Translations under genes and position numbers: made by a program
Shown: piece by piece, positions 39,998 to 49,251 of the stretch
How positions within the stretch are numbered: the stretch's first letter is position 1
How the letters are laid out: each line of letters starts with the position of its first letter
Notes under the pieces: generated by a model
Told to the model about the DNA's origin: nothing
The model's database searches: none
What the model saw: only the letters and a program-made list of their open reading frames with translations
Assembly (NCBI RefSeq): GCF_014357575.1
Contig: NZ_JACONW010000008.1
Coordinates: 1-64,000 of the forward strand
Direction: 5' to 3'
DNA from: Pseudomonas folii
GTDB lineage: Bacteria; Pseudomonadota; Gammaproteobacteria; Pseudomonadales; Pseudomonadaceae
DNA length: 64,000 bases

Positions 39998-40141
39998 TCA
40001 GGCGCGCCAGTGGCTAAACCAATACCCAAAATAAGAAGTGCTTTGCGGAGCGACGTTTGCTGACTGACCACGCACGGCTGCACGCGCTGCCAGACGATCA
40101 ACGCTGGTCTGCAACAGTAGCTGTGAGGTGGATGGCAACAT
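39998..40141 (-). CDS. aromatic-rich leader peptide of the aroF attenuator
   Basis: 47 codons (ATG at 40141, GGAGA six bases upstream). The last eleven residues contain a run of two Tyr, two Phe and two Trp: Y37, F38, Y40, W41, F42, W45, then a TGA 49 nt before the terminator stem. That is the layout of amino-acid biosynthetic leader peptides, in which a ribosome stalled at scarce aromatic tRNA codons favours an antiterminator. A competing hairpin (GGCGCCC..GGGGACGCC) and a GGGG/CCCC pairing that would take the 5' arm of the terminator are visible in between. Too short for routine gene finders. Confidence 0.7.
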   Translation of the reverse strand: MLPSTSQLLLQTSVDRLAARAAVRGQSANVAPQSTSYFGYWFSHWRA

Positions 40142-40374
40142 GACACGTCTCCGTTAAGTGCAGCGAGCTTACTTCAGCCTTGCGGGCCATTTCAATCAGA
40201 AATATCAATGGCGGCTATAGGCGGATTCAGCGAGATCAGTTGAGGGACTCGCGTTTTTTCGTTCAACGAGTTCGAGACAAGATGTTTAAAACCATAGAGG
40301 AATCGAGAAGATTCCTACGGGCGAGTGTCCATTAATACCGCGTATTCATCTGCATTTTCTGACGCAGAAAAATC

Positions 40375-40608
40375 TCAATCAGCAGCCGCTTCGACCTGAC
40401 GTTGTGGCTCGGCGGGAATGATACCGTCTTTCATGCCCAGTAAAACCGCCACTTTGTGGGCTTCTCCACGCCGACCCTTCTTGCGGCCAGCCAAAACCTG
40501 ATATGTGGTTGCCGGATCAATGCTGTGCTCACGGGCAAACTCTTGAACAGATTTACCTTGATGTTCAAGCCATGCTTTGGCTTGTGCGGCAGTGCGTATT
40601 CCGGGCAT
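40375..40608 (-). CDS. small HTH DNA-binding protein
   Basis: 77 aa with a central helix-turn-helix-like segment (SVQEFAREHSIDPATTYQVLAGRKKGRRGEA.. region, residues 20-50), rich in Lys/Arg, and an acidic tail. Resembles small phage or plasmid-type DNA-binding proteins common in pseudomonads. Divergent from the XRE regulator at 40690 with an 81-bp shared control region, like a cro/cI pair, but no phage structural genes are near. Targets unknown. Confidence 0.75.
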   Translation of the reverse strand: MPGIRTAAQAKAWLEHQGKSVQEFAREHSIDPATTYQVLAGRKKGRRGEAHKVAVLLGMKDGIIPAEPQRQVEAAAD

Positions 40609-40689
40609 AGTTCAAAACCGTTCAAATCAGTTTAATTTAACTCGATTCTACCATTCGTAAGGATGGGGTCAACAGGATTACGCATTCAA

Positions 40690-41043
40690 ATGAGTGGAAT
40701 AGGTTCCCGACTGAGAAAAGAAAGAGAACGCCTGGGTTTATCTCAGCGAGCTTTTGGAGAAATCGGAGGCGTGGAGGCCAACGCTCAGGGCAAATACGAA
40801 AGTGGTGACCGTGCCCCCAAGGCCGATTACCTCGCAGCCATCGCCGCAAAGGGCGTGGATGTATTGTTTGTTCTGACCGGAAGCGCTACGCCTATCCTTG
40901 TCGAAAATCTAAGCAATGCTGAGGAGAAAGTTCTGGGTAGCTACCGTACCCTTACCAAGGAAGATCAGGATGCCATCAGGCGATTGACCATCACCATGGC
41001 TGAGCTGTCAGCTTCATATGCGATCCAGAACAAGGCGCGTTAA
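40690..41043 (+). CDS. XRE family regulator, CI-like
   Basis: 117 aa from the ATG at 40690; a start nine codons upstream is open. N-terminal HTH (about 2-65: SGIGSRLRKERERLGLSQ..) followed by a short helical tail without a peptidase domain, unlike SOS-cleavable repressors. Divergent with the small HTH gene. It ends 111 bp before a strong terminator that isolates gacA. Role unknown; possibly a domesticated phage regulator. Confidence 0.85.
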   Translation: MSGIGSRLRKERERLGLSQRAFGEIGGVEANAQGKYESGDRAPKADYLAAIAAKGVDVLFVLTGSATPILVENLSNAEEKVLGSYRTLTKEDQDAIRRLTITMAELSASYAIQNKAR

Positions 41044-41153
41044 CCCTGGGGGAGTTTGAAACTTCACTGTGTTAACGATTAGCGGCGCAAATAATTTCAT
41101 CATTTGAGGGCATCGGTGATAGCGTGTCCTCAGCGCCATATCAAAATCATTGT

Positions 41154-41196
41154 GGGCCAGACCTTGCGTGACGCTAGGTCTGGCCCTTTGTTTTTG
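41154..41196 (+). terminator. Rho-independent terminator upstream of gacA
   Basis: GGGCCAGACCT, 11-nt loop, AGGTCTGGCCC, then TTTGTTTTT. Confidence 0.9.
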
Positions 41197-41241
41197 CTAT
41201 GGTGACCCGTATTCGTTATGACCGTTTTGCGAGGTGTCTGC

Positions 41242-41886
41242 TTGATTAAGGTGCTAGTTGTTGATGACCATGATCTTGTCCGGACAGGCATTACGCGCAT
41301 GTTGGCCGATATCGATGGGCTTCAGGTAGTTGGCCAGGCGGACTCTGGCGAAGAATCGCTAAAGAAGGCGCGCGAGCTGAAACCGGACGTTGTGCTGATG
41401 GACGTCAAGATGCCCGGCATCGGCGGCCTGGAAGCGACTCGCAAAATGTTGCGCAGCCATCCTGAAATCAAGGTTGTGGCCGTTACGGTCTGCGAGGAAG
41501 ATCCTTTCCCAACGCGGCTGTTGCAAGCCGGGGCGGCGGGTTACATGACCAAAGGTGCTGGCCTGGCAGAAATGGTGCAAGCCATTCGTCTGGTCTTTGC
41601 CGGGCAGCGTTACATCAGTCCGCAGATCGCTCAGCAACTGGCTCTCAAGTCTTTTCAGCCGCAGGTCAACAACTCGCCTTTCGATCTGCTCTCGGAGCGT
41701 GAGATCCAGATTGCCCTGATGATCGTTGGCTGCCAGAAAGTCCAGACCATCTCCGATAAGCTGTGTCTGTCCCCCAAAACCGTAAATACCTACCGTTACC
41801 GTATCTTTGAGAAGCTGTCGATTGGCAGCGATGTCGAGCTGGCTTTGCTGGCGGTACGTCACGGCATGGTCGATGCCAGCGCCTGA
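41242..41886 (+). CDS. gacA: GacA response regulator (FixJ/NarL type)
   Basis: 214 aa. Receiver domain residues 1-120 with the acidic pair DD near 8-9, phospho-acceptor Asp54 ([10 protein letters not shown]) and Lys near 104; LuxR-type HTH at 145-205 ([35 protein letters not shown]). The start is TTG with GAGGTG upstream, as in other pseudomonads. GacA, phosphorylated by GacS, turns on Rsm small RNAs and thereby secondary metabolism and virulence traits. uvrC begins 1 bp after the stop, the usual gacA-uvrC operon. Confidence 0.97.
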   Translation: MIKVLVVDDHDLVRTGITRMLADIDGLQVVGQADSGEESLKKARELKPDVVLMDVKMPGIGGLEATRKMLRSHPEIKVVAVTVCEEDPFPTRLLQAGAAGYMTKGAGLAEMVQAIRLVFAGQRYISPQIAQQLALKSFQPQVNNSPFDLLSEREIQIALMIVGCQKVQTISDKLCLSPKTVNTYRYRIFEKLSIGSDVELALLAVRHGMVDASA

Positions 41887-41887
41887 A

Positions 41888-43711
41888 ATGAACCCACCGT
41901 TTGACCCGAGTGCCTTTCTTGCAACCTGTAGCGGTCGTCCTGGCGTGTATCGCATGTTCGATACCGAGGCGCGCCTGCTGTATGTCGGCAAAGCCAAGAA
42001 TCTGAAAAACCGGCTGGCGAGCTACTTTCGCAAGACCGGCCACGCCCCAAAGACCAGTGCATTGGTCTCGCGGATCGCTCAGATCGAAACCACCATCACC
42101 GCCAATGAAACCGAGGCGCTGCTGCTTGAGCAGACGCTGATCAAAGAATGGCGGCCGCCTTACAACATTCTGCTGCGCGACGATAAGTCCTATCCCTACG
42201 TCTATCTTTCGGATGGCGACTTTCCGCGTCTGAGCATTCATCGCGGCGCCAAGAAACCCAAAGGTCGTTATTTCGGTCCTTACCCCAGTGCCGGCGCGGT
42301 GCGGGAAAGCCTGAGCCTGATGCAGAAGACCTTTCTGGTGCGTCAGTGCGAAGACAGCTTTTACAAGAACCGCACCCGACCGTGCCTGCAATACCAGATC
42401 AAACGCTGCAAGGGGCCTTGCGTCGGTCTCGTGGAACCCGAGGTTTACGCGGAAGATGTGCGCCACTCGGTGATGTTCCTCGAAGGTCGCAGTAATACGC
42501 TGACCGACGAGTTGAACGCGCTGATGGAAAAAGCCGCCATGAGCCTGGATTTTGAACAGGCTGCCGAACTGCGCGACCAGATTGCGTTGCTGCGCCGGGT
42601 TCAGGATCAACAGAGCATGGAAGGCGGCACGGGTGATGTGGATGTCGTTGCCGCGTTCGTCAACCCCGGCGGTGCTTGCGTGCACCTGATCAGCGTGCGC
42701 GGGGGCAGAGTGCTGGGTAGCAAGAACTTCTTCCCGCAGGTCGGTATCGAGGAGGAGGTGGGCGAGGTCATGTCGGCCTTCCTGTCGCAGTATTTCCTTG
42801 GCGGTGTTGATCGTGAGCTGCCAGCTGAAATCATCGTCAATGTGCTGCATGACGACTTCCCGACCCTGATCGACGCCATTGAAGAGTCCCGAGGCCGCGA
42901 ACTGGTGATCAGTCATCGGGTGCGTGGCACTCGTGCCCGCTGGCAGCAGATGGCGGTGACCAACGCGGAACAGGCATTGGCTGCGCGGCTTGCCAATCGT
43001 CAGCATGTGGCGGCGCGCTTCGATGCACTGCAAAAGGTTTTGAAACTCGACGAGCCGCCGTTGCGCCTTGAGTGTTATGACATCAGCCATTCCAGCGGTG
43101 AAGCCACAGTGGCCTCCTGCGTGGTATTTGGTCCTGAAGGGCCGATCAAGTCGGATTATCGCCGCTACAATATCGAAGGTGTTACGGCAGGGGATGACTA
43201 TGCCGCCATGCACCAGGCGCTTACCCGGCGTTTCAGCAAACTGAAAGACGGCGAGGGCAAGCTGCCGGATATTCTGCTGGTTGACGGTGGTAAAGGGCAG
43301 ATGTCCATGGCTCGGGATGTATTGAATGAACTGGCGGTGCCTGACCTGATCCTGCTGGGTGTTGCCAAAGGTACTACTCGTAAGGCAGGCTTTGAAACGC
43401 TGTACCTTAACGATTCCGCTCACGAATTTACCCTGCCGGGGGATTCACCGGCGCTGCACCTGATTCAACAGATTCGCGACGAAGCTCACCGTTTTGCAAT
43501 TACTGGACACCGGGCACGGCGCGGCAAGACACGGCGCACTTCGAGTCTTGAAGGCGTTGCCGGAGTAGGGCCGACACGGCGTCGGGACCTGCTCAAGCAT
43601 TTTGGTGGTTTGCAGGAATTGTCCCGCGCCAGCATCGAAGAAATCGCAAAAGCGCCCGGAATCAGTAAAAAGCTTGCAGAGTCGATTTATGCGAACCTGC
43701 ACAGCGAGTAG
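41888..43711 (+). CDS. uvrC: excinuclease ABC subunit C
   Basis: 607 aa, full length. GIY-YIG nuclease domain at the N-terminus ([23 protein letters not shown]), UVR motif near 205-240, RNase H-like nuclease domain (..[12 protein letters not shown].. and ..LLVDGGKGQ..) and C-terminal helix-hairpin-helix pair. Makes both incisions in nucleotide excision repair with UvrB. ATG immediately follows gacA; the large opposite-strand frames here are shadows. Confidence 0.97.
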   Translation: MNPPFDPSAFLATCSGRPGVYRMFDTEARLLYVGKAKNLKNRLASYFRKTGHAPKTSALVSRIAQIETTITANETEALLLEQTLIKEWRPPYNILLRDDKSYPYVYLSDGDFPRLSIHRGAKKPKGRYFGPYPSAGAVRESLSLMQKTFLVRQCEDSFYKNRTRPCLQYQIKRCKGPCVGLVEPEVYAEDVRHSVMFLEGRSNTLTDELNALMEKAAMSLDFEQAAELRDQIALLRRVQDQQSMEGGTGDVDVVAAFVNPGGACVHLISVRGGRVLGSKNFFPQVGIEEEVGEVMSAFLSQYFLGGVDRELPAEIIVNVLHDDFPTLIDAIEESRGRELVISHRVRGTRARWQQMAVTNAEQALAARLANRQHVAARFDALQKVLKLDEPPLRLECYDISHSSGEATVASCVVFGPEGPIKSDYRRYNIEGVTAGDDYAAMHQALTRRFSKLKDGEGKLPDILLVDGGKGQMSMARDVLNELAVPDLILLGVAKGTTRKAGFETLYLNDSAHEFTLPGDSPALHLIQQIRDEAHRFAITGHRARRGKTRRTSSLEGVAGVGPTRRRDLLKHFGGLQELSRASIEEIAKAPGISKKLAESIYANLHSE

Positions 43712-43743
43712 AATGCCCGCTCACCTCGTAGCAAGTTGTGCCG

Positions 43744-44304
43744 ATGAATATCCCTAATCTGATCACCGTTCTACGTGTCCTCCTGATTCCGATCTTCATT
43801 CTGCTGTTTTATCTGCCTTACCACTGGAGCTACATGGCAGCCAGTAGCGTGTTCGCTTTTGCCGCGGCGACCGACTGGCTCGATGGTTATCTGGCTCGCC
43901 GTCTGGAGCAAAGCACGCCGTTTGGCGCGTTTCTCGATCCGGTGGCGGACAAACTGATGGTTGCAGTGGCACTGGTATTGCTGGTTCAGGCCCACGCCAA
44001 TCTATGGCTGACACTGCCTGCAGCGGTGATTATCGGCCGTGAGATCGTTATTTCCGCGTTGCGCGAATGGATGGCCGAACTGGGCGCCAGGGCCCAGGTT
44101 GCGGTATCCAACCTGGGCAAATGGAAGACCGCTGCGCAAATGCTTGCGCTGGTCATCCTGCTGGCTAATCCCCCTGCGTTCACTTTCTGGGTGGTGTTGG
44201 GTTACGTGTTGCTGATTCTTGCTGCAGGCCTGACTTTATGGTCGATGCTGCAATACCTGAGAGCTGCATGGCCGCATCTGAAAACCACGGCCGATAAAAA
44301 ATAA
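43744..44304 (+). CDS. pgsA: CDP-diacylglycerol-glycerol-3-phosphate 3-phosphatidyltransferase
   Basis: 186 aa inner-membrane enzyme for phosphatidylglycerol-phosphate synthesis. The CDP-alcohol phosphotransferase motif D-G-x2-A-R-x8-G-x3-D-x3-D is complete in [26 protein letters not shown] (residues about 40-68). ATG at 43744, 32 bp after uvrC; a GTG two codons earlier is possible. Confidence 0.96.
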   Translation: MNIPNLITVLRVLLIPIFILLFYLPYHWSYMAASSVFAFAAATDWLDGYLARRLEQSTPFGAFLDPVADKLMVAVALVLLVQAHANLWLTLPAAVIIGREIVISALREWMAELGARAQVAVSNLGKWKTAAQMLALVILLANPPAFTFWVVLGYVLLILAAGLTLWSMLQYLRAAWPHLKTTADKK

Positions 44305-44321
44305 GTTTTTAAAACAAAGGG

Positions 44322-44349
44322 TTGACGGCGCGGTTTGAATCTATAGAAT
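44322..44349 (+). promoter_or_regulatory. promoter of the tRNA-Gly/tRNA-Cys unit
   Basis: TTGACG, 16 bp, TAGAAT, with transcription start expected near 44356, then a GC-rich discriminator (GCGCCCG) typical of stringently controlled tRNA promoters. Confidence 0.65.
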
Positions 44350-44367
44350 AGCGCCCGTCACCAAGAT

Positions 44368-44443
<76 letters not shown>

Positions 44444-44489
44444 AGTTTGTACACATTGAGTGTTTGTTGTTTGGGCACTGGATGTTTGA

Positions 44490-44563
44490 GGCCGAGTAGC
44501 AAAATGGTTATGCCGCGGATTGCAAATCCGCTTACGCCGGTTCGATTCCGACCTCGGCCTCCA
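44490..44563 (+). tRNA. tRNA-Cys(GCA)
   Basis: 74 nt with encoded CCA; acceptor GGCCGAG/CTCGGCC, anticodon GCA at 44522-44524, T-loop GGTTCGATTCC. Follows tRNA-Gly by 46 nt in one unit. Confidence 0.97.
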
Positions 44564-44570
44564 CTATTAA

Positions 44571-44602
44571 AGAACCCGAAGATTAACGTCTTCGGGTTTT
44601 TT
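44571..44602 (+). terminator. terminator of the tRNA-Gly/Cys unit
   Basis: AACCCGAAGA, loop TTAAC, GTCTTCGGGTTTTTTATT, 8 nt behind tRNA-Cys. Accessory-type DNA starts beyond it. Confidence 0.92.
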
Positions 44603-44803
44603 ATTGCGTGGGAAAATCCTGCAGGAGCGATCGAGGCGGCTATCCACATTGCTTGCGATCGCAGCTGATATTGCCAATGGTTCGATTGTTTTCTTCGGTT
44701 GGGCTTTTAGCCAGTCGGCGAAAGAAAGGCAGGTTTCTCTATCTCGTGGTCATCGACTTGATCCAGGTCGCTCCAAGGGTCGTTCCGTACGAGAACCCAT
44801 CCT

Positions 44804-45106
44804 TTATCTATCGAGCCTGTCGAGCGCTTCCTTCAGGCCCGAGATTGCAGATAGTGCCCACAGGTGGTGCTGCTCTGTACTGTGCCCGAGAGTGATGTCG
44901 TATCCGAGCATCGATGATGAGTGAGCGCGTAGCCGCTCGATGTTTTCGGCAGCGTACGGAGCGCGCTCCTTGAAATACTCATCGAGTCCTTTAGTAAGGA
45001 TAGATATCGCGCTGAATGCCGCGGCATGCAGAAACAGATCGTCTGTCCCGCGTGCAGCGCTGAGAAGATCTTCTATTTTGTTGAGAGCCTGTTTCGGGTC
45101 ATTCAT
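44804..45106 (-). CDS. hypothetical helical protein
   Basis: 100 aa, predicted all-alpha (ALNKIEDLLSAAR, FLHAAAFSAISILTKGLDEYFKER), no membrane segment or signal. Weak ribosome site. The 200 bp between the tRNA terminator and its stop show no gene. No relative recognised. Confidence 0.55.
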   Translation of the reverse strand: MNDPKQALNKIEDLLSAARGTDDLFLHAAAFSAISILTKGLDEYFKERAPYAAENIERLRAHSSSMLGYDITLGHSTEQHHLWALSAISGLKEALDRLDR

Positions 45107-45201
45107 CAGATAATCTCGATCTGTAACGCTCGGGTGAAGCCAGAAACTACTGCTCGGCCCGCATCGCCGCCACTGGCAATTACCCGGATTTCTGGAGATG
45201 T

Positions 45202-45492
45202 TTAGAGCCTGGAAGCCTGAATGGCTGCTTCGAACAAAGGGCCCGTGATCCGGCGGCTTTTGTACTCACTGACAAAATAATTGATTCGGTTAGCCAGGTG
45301 CTGAATGGATAGCCAGCCTAAGCCTATGTAGTCGCGCAATTCTTCATCGTTGAGTTTAATCAGGCATTCATAACTCACAAAAGACGCCTCGCAGTTGACG
45401 AGGATATAGATTGAGCCATCTCCTGCGCGAAGAAGCTGCCAATAATCATCCGTTGTGTGATATGTCGCAGGCGTGAGCTGAATCAGATCCAT
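45202..45492 (-). CDS. hypothetical protein
   Basis: 96 aa soluble protein, mixed charge, with aromatic-rich stretch YWQLLRAGDGSIYILVNCEA. Size and make-up resemble small orphan immunity-type proteins of accessory regions, but no family is recognised. Upstream site AAGAAG is modest. Confidence 0.55.
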   Translation of the reverse strand: MDLIQLTPATYHTTDDYWQLLRAGDGSIYILVNCEASFVSYECLIKLNDEELRDYIGLGWLSIQHLANRINYFVSEYKSRRITGPLFEAAIQASRL

Positions 45493-45587
45493 GTTTTATC
45501 TTCTTACCTTACCGTGCAGGTTCTAACCATAACATGACTGCGAGAGACGATTCTTGAACGCCGGCTATAGGTCCGAAGCGGTTGTTA

Positions 45588-46079
45588 TCATGTGATGGTT
45601 TTAGCCATTTCAGAGGTTCCCATCCAGCCAATTTGCTCATACACGGGCTTTCCAGTCTTGGTTGCGTGTAGCACGGCGAAGGTGAGTCCTCGTCTGGCAA
45701 ACTCAGTTTCGGCTAGTTGCATCAAGCCTGAAGCCAGGCCACGACGCCGGTATGCCGGCTCGACAAATACATTGAGCACGTAACCACGCTGACCCATGGT
45801 GGGGTGCGAAGGGTGGGGTGGCCAGTCGATGGTCATAAGACCAATGGCTGCAACAACCTGATCAGCATCGCAGAGTGCAAATCCGTAGTAGCGACCATCA
45901 TCCAGCCGCTCCTCAAGCCATGGACGAAAATGTTCAGTCATGGCTTGTAAATTCTCAGGATTCCCGCCAGCTTCAAGAAACATTGTTTGACGGTGCAAGC
46001 TGATCATATTGGCGTCATCTCGACCAAGAGGTCGGCATTGCAGCCCGGAAAACTCGATACGTCCTTGTGGTTCAATCAT
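45588..46079 (-). CDS. GNAT family N-acetyltransferase
   Basis: 163 aa GNAT fold. Acetyl-CoA loop in the pattern V.P.YRRRGLASGLM (VEPAYRRRGLASGLMQLAE, about 113-131), beta-4 GYVLNVFVE before it, and the C-terminal ..KPVYEQIGW. The ATG at 46079 is preferred; the longer frame runs through a REP-like element. Substrate unknown. Confidence 0.85.
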   Translation of the reverse strand: MIEPQGRIEFSGLQCRPLGRDDANMISLHRQTMFLEAGGNPENLQAMTEHFRPWLEERLDDGRYYGFALCDADQVVAAIGLMTIDWPPHPSHPTMGQRGYVLNVFVEPAYRRRGLASGLMQLAETEFARRGLTFAVLHATKTGKPVYEQIGWMGTSEMAKTIT

Positions 46080-46211
46080 TACTTTCTCGTTGCCGGGTGG
46101 GTGTCGAAGAAAAAACAGACTATGGTATTTCAGGAGTAAGCGTCCAGCCTCAGCCGCCTGTGACTCCTGTCCATAACTCGCTACGCGCGAGCTGGAAATC
46201 TGGATCGAACC

Positions 46212-46283
46212 CGTAGGAGCTGCCGAAGGCTGCGAGGCATTCACCCTCACACACCGCCATCGCAGCCTCCGGCAGCGCTTACA
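46212..46283. repeat. REP-like palindrome, type A
   Basis: CCGTAGGAGCTGCCGAAGGCTGCGA...TCGCAGCCTCCGGCAGCGCTTACA. The rest of the 356-bp gap (46080-46435) shows no gene. Confidence 0.8.
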
Positions 46284-46435
46284 GAAAGTGCATTTCAATC
46301 ACTTCTGTAGCATGGCTGATTCGCGGGGCGATTCACCAATCCGGCCCCATACCGCACTTTTCTCGATTTTCCCGATCTATGTCTGTCCCGACCGCGCTGA
46401 TTTCCCGCGCGGACAGCGAATCTGACTGAGTGACG

Positions 46436-47185
46436 ATGGATCGCACGTTACCTGCATGTTTCATTCAATTGATGCGCCAGCCGCTGTTGATGGCGGTGGT
46501 TTTTCTGCTCGGTATCAGCGGTTGCAGCCAGCAGCAGGGCCGCGATATCGCCAATCAATTCAGCAAAGGCAAACCTGACGAGATCTTCCAGACCAGCGTT
46601 GACCGTATGGCCACGTTAGGCATGCACGACAATCTGCAAAGCCTGTATCTGTTGATGAACAAGCTTTATATGCGCAATCCTAACCAGTGGCGGCAATCGG
46701 GTTACACCGATGAGGTCAGTGCTGCGCGGGCGATCCGCCAAGCCATAGAATTGCGTCAGCCGTTGCCCGCCCTTGGGGAGCGTCGGGATCTGGCAGCGCT
46801 AAGTTATTCCTTGAGTCCGGAGTTTCGCGGCGATCGTGTCGGGGCATTTATCTACGCGATTGGTAGCATGCTGATCACTGCTCACGGGGGCCGCACCGAG
46901 TTTTATGTAACGGACTCCATCAATCCGCAGTTCGTCAGCAATGCTGCCCGTAATATCGAAAAAGCCACCTGGTTGCTGAGCCAGCGTCAGGATGCCAATG
47001 GCGAGCTGTTGCTGTTCTCCAATGAGATATCCGACCAAACCAGTAACCTGAGTTTCGCCGTGGAGTTTGGCAAGATAGTCGCGCGTCTGGATTTGCTGGC
47101 GCAGATTCAGGATGAGCGTTACCGGCGTATTGGCCTTAATTACGCGCAGAGTTTATTGCTGATGAATTTTCTGCCGGTGCAGTAG
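46436..47185 (+). CDS. lipoprotein, conserved hypothetical
   Basis: 249 aa. Hydrophobic lipoprotein signal near residues 15-30 with lipobox GISGC (Cys about 30); the next residues are Ser-Gln, expected to go to the outer membrane. Mature part is helical (..LQSLYLLMNKLYM.., ..AARAIRQAIELRQPL..) and shows ..VGAFIYAIGSMLITAHGGRTEFYVTD.. in the middle. The internal ATG before MRQPLL would give a shorter signal but lacks a ribosome site. Function not recognised. Confidence 0.8.
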   Translation: MDRTLPACFIQLMRQPLLMAVVFLLGISGCSQQQGRDIANQFSKGKPDEIFQTSVDRMATLGMHDNLQSLYLLMNKLYMRNPNQWRQSGYTDEVSAARAIRQAIELRQPLPALGERRDLAALSYSLSPEFRGDRVGAFIYAIGSMLITAHGGRTEFYVTDSINPQFVSNAARNIEKATWLLSQRQDANGELLLFSNEISDQTSNLSFAVEFGKIVARLDLLAQIQDERYRRIGLNYAQSLLLMNFLPVQ

Positions 47186-47301
47186 TGGATAAGTAAGCGG
47201 CGTGCGCGCGTACGCATGCTTGTGCTTTGTTCGAAAGGATTCGCTAAGGTGTAAAGGCCGCGTTGCCAGCGCGGCCGTGACATGAGTCGAGAGGGATAGC
47301 A

Positions 47302-48201
47302 TTAGTTCGCCAGACCGTCGTCCCGCATGTTCTGCAAGTCAGTCAAAAGCGTTGGCCCCTGTGGATTCCATTGCAAGGCCTCTCTGGTCAGGGTGCTGGA
47401 GGCAGACATATCTTTGCTCACGAAAGGGGTTAGCCAGCCAAAATGAGCGGCTGCGCTTTCCGCATCCATAGCAACTAACGGTAGCCCCCATTTATGAGCG
47501 ATCATCTCCGCGATGCGCCTGAATGGAACAGACTCTTCAGCGGTAGCGTGATAGCGCGAACCGGATGCCTGCCTTTCCAATGCCAGGCGATACAGCTGCG
47601 CCGTGTCCTTGATATGCGTTGCGGACCAGCCGTTGAGCGCGCCTTCGATATAAGCAGAGATTCCAGTCTTGCGGGCTAATCCAATGACCTCCGTCACCAA
47701 GCCTTGCTTTCTGGTGTCGTGAATCTGGGAAAGACGCATGACCGAGACATTAACGCCTCGTTGAGACAGTTCCAGGCCCGCCAGTTCCGAGGCCACTCTG
47801 GGATTGGGATGGTCAGGGTTAAAAGAGTTCTCGAGCGCTTTTTGCCCGGGCACCGTCGAACCCATTGCCGTGCTTGAGCTGATGATCAGCGGGCAGTCAC
47901 TTCCTTCAAGTGCCGCACCGAGAGCAAGAATTGCACGTCGATCTTTCTGGCAGTTTTCCATAAAGTTCGCAAAGTTGTGATCGAAGGCGGTATGGATCAC
48001 GCCATCACATTCGCTGGCACCACGTTGCAGGCTTTGCAGGTCTTCGATATTTCCCGGATAAGCGTGCATCCCGATTGCTGCCAGCGCTTGTCTACCTGAC
48101 TCGGAACGCGTAAGTCCGGATACCTCGTGCCCTGATGCAATCAGCTCCGACGCGACATGTGAGCCAATAAACCCTGTTGAACCAGTTAAAAAGATACGCA
48201 T
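47302..48201 (-). CDS. NAD-dependent epimerase/dehydratase-like (extended SDR) protein
   Basis: 299 aa. Rossmann motif TGSTGFIGSHVA at 6-17; mid-part SSSTAMGS corresponds to the catalytic Ser/Thr, but the usual YxxxK is not evident (..PRVASELAGLEL.. occupies that place), so it belongs to atypical extended SDRs whose activity is uncertain. GAGAG precedes the ATG. Divergent from an XRE/MmyB-like regulator 98 bp away, a common SDR-regulator pairing in which the regulator controls the enzyme. Confidence 0.85.
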   Translation of the reverse strand: MRIFLTGSTGFIGSHVASELIASGHEVSGLTRSESGRQALAAIGMHAYPGNIEDLQSLQRGASECDGVIHTAFDHNFANFMENCQKDRRAILALGAALEGSDCPLIISSSTAMGSTVPGQKALENSFNPDHPNPRVASELAGLELSQRGVNVSVMRLSQIHDTRKQGLVTEVIGLARKTGISAYIEGALNGWSATHIKDTAQLYRLALERQASGSRYHATAEESVPFRRIAEMIAHKWGLPLVAMDAESAAAHFGWLTPFVSKDMSASSTLTREALQWNPQGPTLLTDLQNMRDDGLAN

Positions 48202-48299
48202 GATCGAACTCTCTATGTGCTGATCCGATACAGTGCGCTTAAGCTGCATCCTGTAAAAGCAGGGACATTATCAGGGTATAAATACTACTGGGATAAAAC

Positions 48300-49133
48300 A
48301 TGCCGGACCCGTCGAATAACGCACTGGGACTTTACTTGAAGGATTGTCGGGGCCGTATTGATCCTTTGGCTCTCGGATTCCCGGCAGGGCGACGTCGCAC
48401 TCCTGGTTTACGTCGGGAGGAAGTTGCGGCCAGGGCAAATATCAGCCCCACCTGGTATACGTGGCTTGAGCAAGGTCGGGGCGGAAACCCGTCAGCGGAA
48501 GTGTTGAACCGGATTGTTGAAAGTCTTTTGTTGACCGACTCCGAGCGAGAGCATGTTTTCATGCTCGCGTTCGGCCATCCGCCGGAAGTGGTCTACAAGC
48601 CGCCCGAGGGAGTTACACCCCGGCTACAACGGCTGCTGGACAGTTTTGAGACCAGCCCAGCCATTATCAAAAGCGCGACATGGGATGTGCTTGCCTGGAA
48701 CCGTGCCGCGGCGGCTGTGCTCACTGACTATGGGACGCTGCCGTTTGAACAGCGCAATATCCTGCGGCTGATTTTCTGCAGCCCGAAGATTCGCGCGGGG
48801 CAACTTGACTGGGAAGCAACGGCAAGGTTTGTGGTCGGTGCATTCAGGGCGGATGCCATTCGGGCCGGTGCCCAATCGGAAGTCGCCAGACTTGTGGAAG
48901 AACTCTGTGCACAGAGCCCCGAATTTGCTTCGTTCTGGCGTGACAATGATGTGCGTGTCCATGGTGACGGAGTCAAACGCCTGCGACACGAAACCCTTGG
49001 ATTGATCGAGCTCGAATATTCCGGCTTTGCCGTAGAAGGCCGCCCGGACCTGGGAATGATTGTTTATAGTCCTATGACGAAATCGGACGCTGATCGAATC
49101 CGTGCACTTATTCAAGCGTCGGTAGCCAGCTGA
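48300..49133 (+). CDS. XRE family regulator with MmyB-like ligand domain
   Basis: 277 aa. HTH_3/HTH_31 at about 10-85 with the RRTPGLRREEVAARANISPTWYTWLEQGR signature of this class, and a C-terminal PAS-like MmyB domain (about 105-270; ..WDVLAWNRAAAAVLTDYG..) thought to bind small hydrophobic ligands. Probably regulates the divergent SDR gene. Confidence 0.88.
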   Translation: MPDPSNNALGLYLKDCRGRIDPLALGFPAGRRRTPGLRREEVAARANISPTWYTWLEQGRGGNPSAEVLNRIVESLLLTDSEREHVFMLAFGHPPEVVYKPPEGVTPRLQRLLDSFETSPAIIKSATWDVLAWNRAAAAVLTDYGTLPFEQRNILRLIFCSPKIRAGQLDWEATARFVVGAFRADAIRAGAQSEVARLVEELCAQSPEFASFWRDNDVRVHGDGVKRLRHETLGLIELEYSGFAVEGRPDLGMIVYSPMTKSDADRIRALIQASVAS

Positions 49134-49251
49134 TATCAGGTCAGTGCCCGGATCATATCCGGTTGACCTAAGCCGCCGTGGTTAGAAGGTGCCTTTGTAA
49201 GGTGCTTGCGAAATAAACATGTCTTGCAACGGCGATCTTTTTAATCATCTG

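Noticed and set aside
39910-40146. 78-codon minus-strand frame across the aroF attenuator
   Set aside because: It reads through the terminator stem and uses a GTG without a good ribosome site; the +1-shifted 47-codon ORF with its aromatic cluster is the credible one.
41666-43423. 585-codon minus-strand frame over uvrC
   Set aside because: Antisense to uvrC and gacA; no recognisable domain.
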